Part shown: positions 61,254 through 64,000 of the stretch, in pieces
Position numbering within the stretch: position 1 is the first letter of the stretch
Layout of the letters: each line of letters starts with the position of its first letter
From: Burkholderia ubonensis
GTDB taxonomy: Bacteria > Pseudomonadota > Gammaproteobacteria > Burkholderiales > Burkholderiaceae
Direction of reading: 5' to 3'
Assembly: GCF_001718695.1 (NCBI RefSeq)
Contig: NZ_CP013420.1
Span: 496,001 to 560,000, forward strand
DNA length: 64,000 nucleotides
The notes under the pieces: model-generated
The model's input: only the letters and a program-made list of their open reading frames with translations
Databases searched by the model: none
What the model was told of the DNA's origin: nothing
Made by a program: the position numbers and the translations under genes

Positions 61254-63527
61254 TCAGCTTTTGGGCTGGTGGATCGAGCCGGACGGGTAGTGCGTGTCCA
61301 CGACCGACAGCGTTCCGCCATCGAGGTCGTAGATGCTCGCGCCGGCCGCTGCGGTGTTGCCGCGCAACTCGCTGTTCGTGACGGTGACGTTGGTCGCGCC
61401 GACCTGCGACGCACGGCTGATCATGTAAATCGCGCCGCCGTTGCGGCGTGCGGCGTTCGCTTGAAACCGCGTGTCGCGAAACGTGACGAGCGAGCCGTAG
61501 TCCGCGTACGCGCCGCCGCCGTCGTGCGTGGCCGCGTTGCGCAGAAACGCGGAGCGCCGATGCGTCGCCGTCACGCCCTCGCGGTCGAGCACCGCACCGC
61601 CGTAGATCGCGCGGTTGCCGTCGAACGTGGTGTCGACGATCGTCAGCACGGCCTTGCCGAACGCATAGATCGCGCCGCCTTCGAGCGCCTCGTTGCGTTC
61701 GAACCGGCAGTTGCGCACGGTCATCGTGAAGCCGACCGGATCGCTGTACGACTCGAGCGCGCGTCCGGCCCGGTATGCCTTGAGTCCGTTGGGCAGATAC
61801 GTCTTGCCTGCGTGATAAGCCAGCAGTCCGCCGCCCTTGCCGTTGTAGGTGAAGCCCACCGCGTTGCCGTCGCGGATCGTCAGCCCGTCGAGCACGGCCT
61901 GATTCGCGCCGTAGACGACGTGCGGATAGCGATCGTCGCCCGCGGCAAGTTTCGCGCTGAGCACCGTCGGCGCCGCGTCGCGGCGGCGCTGTGCGACGTC
62001 GGTTTCGGTGCCCGCGAAGCCGCCATACACCTCGACGCCGTCATACAGCGTGAACGCGGCAATCCGGTCCGCGTCGCGCCGCGCCGGATGATAGCGCCCG
62101 GCCTTCACCCAGACGGCGGCCTTCGAAACCGACGCCAGATCGATGGCGGCCTGCAGGTCGGTCAGCGCCGTCGCCCACGACAGGCCGTCCTGCGTCGCCG
62201 ACGCCGATGCCGGCACGACGTGGATCACCTTGGCCGCGACCGCGTCACGCGTCACGACGGGCCGCGTGTACTCGCCGCGGTATTCGACCACGCCCTCGTT
62301 GCGCGAATAGAACTGTACGAGCGTCGCGACCACGGGCGCCTTCAGCAGTTGCGCACCGTACGGACGCGGCTGATAACCGACGCCGGTCGGCAGCGGCGCG
62401 AGATCGGCCGCGCGGACCTGGCCGTCGAGATTGCTGATCGGCAGAAAGTCGGCGAGCGGCAGCGTCTGCCCGGCGGGCACGTGCGAGCCGAGCGCGGCCA
62501 CGATGTCCTCGTGCCAGTTGTAGACGTCGTCGATGCTGCAATTCACGATGATCGGATTGTTGTTCGCGCCGGTGCCCTGATAGAGGCCGGCGCCGAGCCC
62601 GCTGGTCGCCTTGTTGCCGACGATCGTCACGTTCGCGAGCAGCGGCGACGAGCCGCCGTCGTTGCCGATGCCGCCGGCCGTCGTCGCTTCGTTGCCGGTC
62701 ACCAGCACGTTGAACAGCAGCGGCGTCGACGCGAAATCGTTGTAGATCGCGCCGCCCTTGTCCTGGCTGCGGTTGCCGACGAAACGACAGTCGATGAACA
62801 CCGGCATCGCGCCGAGGTCGTTGCTGACCGCGCCGCCGCGCTGACTGGCCTCGTTGTCGACGAACTCGACGTTCGTGAACGTCGCCTGCTCGGCGCCGGG
62901 CTTGTGGACGTTGTAGACGGCGCCGCCTTTCGGCGAGAAGTTGTTCCGGAAGATGCAGTTGCGCACGACCGGACTCGTCATGAAGTTGCGCATGCCGCCG
63001 CCGACCACCATGTCGCCCTTCAGGATGTCGTCCGGCGTCAGATGCAGGCGCGGCTTGTCGGCGCCGTACGCGTGCGCGATCGTGAAGCCGTCGAGCACGG
63101 CCCGATCCGCGCCCATCACGATGGTGTGCGTGTTGCGGGTGCGATCGCCGTTGCCGATGTCGCCGCTGAGCGTCGTGACGTGCTGCGCGTAATCGCGCTG
63201 GTCGCGTGCGGTTTCGCCGCCGGCGAAGCCGCCGTACAGCGCGACGTCGGCCTTGAGCGTGAACGATTGCGTGGCGTCGTCCGGATGCGGATGGTAGGTG
63301 CCGTGCGCGACCCAGATTTCGTCGCCGGCCGACGCGGCCGCGAGCGCGTCGCGCGGCGACTGGAATGCGGTGCGCCAGGTCTTGCCGTCTCCGCCGGGTG
63401 CGGCGCGCTGGTCCACGTACCAGAGCTTGCCCGGCAAGGACGCAGCGTGCGCGCCCCAGCTGTGCGCGACGATACCGGCACACGCGGCCGAGATGGCCCG
63501 GATTGCTTGTCGGCGATGCATGTCCAC
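61254..63527 (-). CDS. Exported right-handed beta-helix protein
   Basis: The 757-aa protein starts at GTG 63527 (GAGGAG seven bases upstream; ATG 63521 is the alternative). It has a signal peptide with twin arginines (MHRRQAIRAISAACAGIVAH). The mature chain has two parallel beta-helix modules, each opening with a WYVDQRAA / IHVVPASA-type strand and A-x-GDEIWVAHGTYHP or AVWVKAGRYHPA. They carry repeated polymorphic-protein motifs GGAVYN, GGAVSN, GGAIYN, GGAIYA and GGAIYM and FxxN turns. This resembles pectate-lyase-like and chlamydial Pmp-type repeats. Substrate or partner unknown. Confidence 0.75.
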   Translation of the reverse strand: MDMHRRQAIRAISAACAGIVAHSWGAHAASLPGKLWYVDQRAAPGGDGKTWRTAFQSPRDALAAASAGDEIWVAHGTYHPHPDDATQSFTLKADVALYGGFAGGETARDQRDYAQHVTTLSGDIGNGDRTRNTHTIVMGADRAVLDGFTIAHAYGADKPRLHLTPDDILKGDMVVGGGMRNFMTSPVVRNCIFRNNFSPKGGAVYNVHKPGAEQATFTNVEFVDNEASQRGGAVSNDLGAMPVFIDCRFVGNRSQDKGGAIYNDFASTPLLFNVLVTGNEATTAGGIGNDGGSSPLLANVTIVGNKATSGLGAGLYQGTGANNNPIIVNCSIDDVYNWHEDIVAALGSHVPAGQTLPLADFLPISNLDGQVRAADLAPLPTGVGYQPRPYGAQLLKAPVVATLVQFYSRNEGVVEYRGEYTRPVVTRDAVAAKVIHVVPASASATQDGLSWATALTDLQAAIDLASVSKAAVWVKAGRYHPARRDADRIAAFTLYDGVEVYGGFAGTETDVAQRRRDAAPTVLSAKLAAGDDRYPHVVYGANQAVLDGLTIRDGNAVGFTYNGKGGGLLAYHAGKTYLPNGLKAYRAGRALESYSDPVGFTMTVRNCRFERNEALEGGAIYAFGKAVLTIVDTTFDGNRAIYGGAVLDREGVTATHRRSAFLRNAATHDGGGAYADYGSLVTFRDTRFQANAARRNGGAIYMISRASQVGATNVTVTNSELRGNTAAAGASIYDLDGGTLSVVDTHYPSGSIHQPKS

Positions 63528-63745
63528 TTCAGATCTCCTCGTCACGTCATGTCGTCCGGCGCTGCGCCTGCGCAGCACGGCTACCGGCAAATGTCGCAAG
63601 TCTGGAAGCGGGAAAGCGGTTTTGCTTTAACTCAGATCAATGGCGATGCAACCAACAGAGATCAAGATCGACCATCGCCATCGAGACGGCGCACGTCGCC
63701 GCGGGCCGAACCCGCGGCTTCTTCGAGGTATCAGGGAGTTTCCCC
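63528..63745. promoter_or_regulatory. Divergent upstream region with FNR-like half-match
   Basis: Between the minus-strand beta-helix gene and the plus-strand gene at 63746 lies TTAAC-TCAG-ATCAA (63627-63640), 8 of 10 matches to the FNR/ANR consensus TTGAT-N4-ATCAA. A second GATCAA follows at 63660-63665. I saw no clear -10/-35 pair. Confidence 0.25.
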
Positions 63746-64000
63746 ATGTCGTTGTTTGAAAAGGTCCTGACGGCGCTTTCGCCCGAACAGGAACACGCTG
63801 CATCGAATGGCGCGGTCAATCGTCCGCGGCGCAATTTGATGTTGGGCGCCGGCGCGGTCGCGATCGGATTGGCGAATGCGCGGGCGGCCGATGCGGCGGG
63901 CAACGAGGCGGGCCACGCCGGGATCGACCGTTCATGCCGGGTCAGTGCCGCACGGCTCGACAAGCTGGTCGCGGACGCGTATCCGCTGTTCAACAAGCCG
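63746..64000 (+). CDS. Exported protein, N-terminal part (runs off the window)
   Basis: The first 85 residues are visible. MSLFEKVLTALSPEQEHAAS is followed by RPRRNLMLGAGAVAIGLANA, which looks like an internal twin-arginine signal with cleavage near ARA-ADA. The rest begins SCRVSAARLDKLVADAYPLF. CAGGGAG precedes the ATG. The family is not recognisable from this part. It diverges from the beta-helix gene and may belong with it. Confidence 0.6.
   Translation, partial: MSLFEKVLTALSPEQEHAASNGAVNRPRRNLMLGAGAVAIGLANARAADAAGNEAGHAGIDRSCRVSAARLDKLVADAYPLFNKP

Noticed and set aside
60983..61414. A 143-codon minus-strand ORF and overlapping plus-strand ORFs in the gap before the beta-helix gene.
   Set aside because: They overlap each other and the 3' end of the beta-helix gene, have no SD and look like noise (Ser/Arg/Thr-rich).

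Overview
The window is GC-rich (high third-position GC, many long antisense shadow frames) and reads as a stretch of chromosome 1 of a Burkholderia species, most likely from the B. cepacia complex. The reasons are the gene families and their order: mfd-ispD-ispF, tig-clpP-clpX-lon-tRNA-tRNA-ppiD, tesA/ybbA-pgi-nnr, purL, and the yciB-bolA-parvulin operon. Species assignment is inference from gene content, not from a search.

Layout. 1-2,900: end of an unknown gene, then a PLP-dependent threonine/serine dehydratase and an ArgE-type deacetylase on the minus strand. 2,967-7,775: mfd (minus) divergent from ispD-ispF (plus). 7,900-9,250: an ahpC/ahpD peroxide-defence pair with OxyR-like half-sites upstream of ahpC. 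9,270-11,470: an EnvZ/OmpR two-component pair with a tandem GTTACA-N4-GTTACA box upstream of ompR. 11,660-14,830: a small exported protein and a DUF1800-DUF1501 pair. 14,839-15,672: a squalene/phytoene-synthase-family protein with altered Asp-rich motifs, followed by tRNA-Leu(UAG).

16,045-23,135 is accessory DNA. Next to tRNA-Leu lies an IS3-family element (IS150-like, 16,045-18,818, CCAG target duplication) that landed in the loop of a terminator hairpin. A second IS3-family element (16,140-17,462, TGA target duplication) has split it. Next come a P4-type tyrosine integrase, several small ORFs of unknown function, a decayed acyltransferase and an IS remnant. GGGGCAT repeats with a 12-bp period lie at both ends of this island.

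23,220-50,560 is core again: panE-like reductase, a MarR regulator, glycerate kinase, the proteostasis block (tig, clpP, clpX, lon, ppiD), tesA/ybbA with overlapping divergent start codons, pgi, nnr, dadA, purL, GNAT, a parvulin, bolA, yciB, msrB and selO. 50,700-56,490 is a fatty-acid degradation cluster: AMP-dependent ligase, trifunctional-type FadB and thiolase, with a nicotinamidase between the last two.

56,800-64,000 is an exported and signalling region. It holds a multi-TM diguanylate cyclase whose GGDEF loop is tandemly duplicated, a lipoprotein resembling six-hairpin glycosidases, a long AT-rich gap, a right-handed beta-helix exported protein and the start of another exported protein. 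The most unusual feature is the duplicated GGDEF loop. The island ends and the nested IS insertion can be resolved to the base for the IS elements.
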